From NCBI GenBank assembly GCA_003245395.1, contig QKDF01000018.1:1-6360 (forward strand): a stretch of DNA of 6,360 nt, read 5' to 3'. The DNA comes from Clostridia bacterium (GTDB lineage: Bacteria > Bacillota > Clostridia > Oscillospirales > Oscillospiraceae). The translations under genes were made by a program, and so were the position numbers. Every line of letters starts with the position of its first letter. Position 1 is the stretch's first letter. This document shows, piece by piece, positions 5,581 to 6,360 of this stretch. The notes under the pieces were generated by a model. The model was not told where the DNA came from. It did not search any database and saw nothing but the letters and a program-made list of their open reading frames with translations.

Positions 5581-6360
5581 ATGGCCAACATCATGGATTA
5601 TCTGGATTGGCGGGGAGATCTGACTTTTGAGCAATCCCCATTTAACGAGGTGGACAATCTGATCCTGGCAGAACTGTCTTTTGTGGATTTAAAGACCATC
5701 ATATCCGCGCCCGAAAGCGGAGGCGGGATGCCGCTGCGAGAGGCGGCAGACGCCTATTTTGCGTCAGGCCGTGATAAAATTCTGGAGGGGAGCGTTTTGG
5801 TTCCGGCGGAAATTCCCGCCATGCTGAAAAAAATGCAGTCCACTGCCCGATTCGGGGATTTGCTCCTCAACTGCTATGAGGAGCATTTGGACGAGGAGCG
5901 GACGGAGCAGTTTGCCGCCATGGCGGTGGAGCTGCCGGATCACTCTGTGTATCTTTCTTTCCGTGGAACAGACGATACCCTTGTGGGGTGGAAGGAGAAC
6001 TTCAATATGGCCCTTCAGGACGAGGTTCCGGCCCAGCGGCGCGCGGTGGACTATGTCCGGCGGGTTGCGGGACGGTACCGTGGGCGGAAGCTGCGCTTCG
6101 GCGGACACTCCAAGGGGGGCAATCTGGCGGTGTACAGTGCCGTCAACTGTGGACGAGCCATTCAAAACCGCCTGCAGGCGGTTTACAACAACGATGGCCC
6201 CGGTTTTCAGAAATCCCTGACGAACCGAGAGGAGCACCGCCGGATTGCGGATCGGATTTTTACCATTCTGCCCAAATCCTCGGTGGTGGGACTTTTGATG
6301 GAGCATGAGGAGGATTTCATTGTGGTGGACAGCACCCAGAAGGGCGTGCTGCAGCACGAC
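5581..6360 (+). CDS. Mbeg1-like (DUF2974) alpha/beta hydrolase, 3' partial
   Basis: 260 residues are visible and the frame is open at the right edge. It matches the Mbeg1-like family (DUF2974), relatives of class 3 lipases. The start MANIMDYLDWRGDLTF is typical: the family usually opens with a short YLxWRGDL segment followed by FNxVDxLILAxLSYxDF, seen here at residues 7-38. The hydrolase core shows LSFRGTDDTLVGWKENF (125-141, oxyanion strand and loop) and the nucleophile elbow FGGHSKGGNLAVYSA (173-187) with Ser177 in GHSKG, then VYNNDGPGF (201-209) carrying a likely catalytic-region aspartate. The histidine of the triad is expected beyond the window. There is no signal peptide, so it is probably cytoplasmic. 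Substrate is unknown: lipase-like folds suggest an ester bond, but I know of no assay for this clade. The ATG at 5581 has AAGGGG (5567-5572) eight bases upstream. It is divergent from the tandem SSB gene, with a 130-base gap. Confidence 0.88.
   Translation, partial: MANIMDYLDWRGDLTFEQSPFNEVDNLILAELSFVDLKTIISAPESGGGMPLREAADAYFASGRDKILEGSVLVPAEIPAMLKKMQSTARFGDLLLNCYEEHLDEERTEQFAAMAVELPDHSVYLSFRGTDDTLVGWKENFNMALQDEVPAQRRAVDYVRRVAGRYRGRKLRFGGHSKGGNLAVYSAVNCGRAIQNRLQAVYNNDGPGFQKSLTNREEHRRIADRIFTILPKSSVVGLLMEHEEDFIVVDSTQKGVLQHD

Noticed and set aside
5764..6357. 197-residue open frame on the minus strand
   Set aside because: It is antisense to the Mbeg1-like hydrolase, whose GHSKG and FRGT motifs establish the plus-strand frame.

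Overview
The window reads as chromosomal core/housekeeping DNA of a fairly GC-rich gut-type Clostridia (Oscillospiraceae such as the Flavonifractor/Lawsonibacter/Oscillibacter group is my inference). The reasons are the DUF6472-type C4 microprotein, the tandem-OB single-stranded-DNA-binding protein, the Mbeg1-like hydrolase, strong AGGAGG-type ribosome binding sites and sigma-A-like promoters. I see no mobile element, CRISPR array, tRNA, rRNA or phage gene.

Layout. (1) Bases 2-1079, plus strand: the C-terminal transpeptidase domain of a class B penicillin-binding protein, entering from the left edge exactly at its catalytic SxxK motif. A 96-residue membrane protein follows in the same operon. 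(2) A GC-rich hairpin (1091-1125) separates these from a convergent minus-strand gene (1140-2396). That gene encodes a diaminopimelate-decarboxylase-family enzyme and has its own very good promoter (TTGACA-N18-TAGAAT). (3) Diverging from it is a tight four-gene plus-strand operon (2638-4814): YedF (TusA domain plus DsrE-like domain), a class V aminotransferase/cysteine desulfurase of the EF2568 type, a 78-residue Se/S-carrier-like protein, and a 57-residue acidic four-cysteine protein. It ends in a perfect 18-bp bidirectional terminator. (4) On the other side of that terminator, convergent on the minus strand, lies a protein made of two SSB OB-folds. (5) Diverging from it is an Mbeg1-like (DUF2974) alpha/beta hydrolase that runs off the right edge.

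How the genes work together. The clearest system is the YedF operon. A PLP enzyme takes sulfur or selenium from (seleno)cysteine onto a reactive cysteine. A TusA-domain protein and a small carrier with a GCGxC motif could pass it on. Families of this kind are known to co-occur with selD and selenium use (selenocysteine, selenouridine or selenium-dependent molybdenum hydroxylases), but no selD, selA/B or molybdenum hydroxylase is in view, so the selenium link is inferred from family membership. The last gene, an acidic C4 microprotein, has no known function and sits in the operon by spacing. The PBP pair belongs to cell-wall synthesis. The diaminopimelate decarboxylase would supply lysine from the cell-wall precursor meso-DAP. 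The tandem SSB belongs to DNA metabolism.
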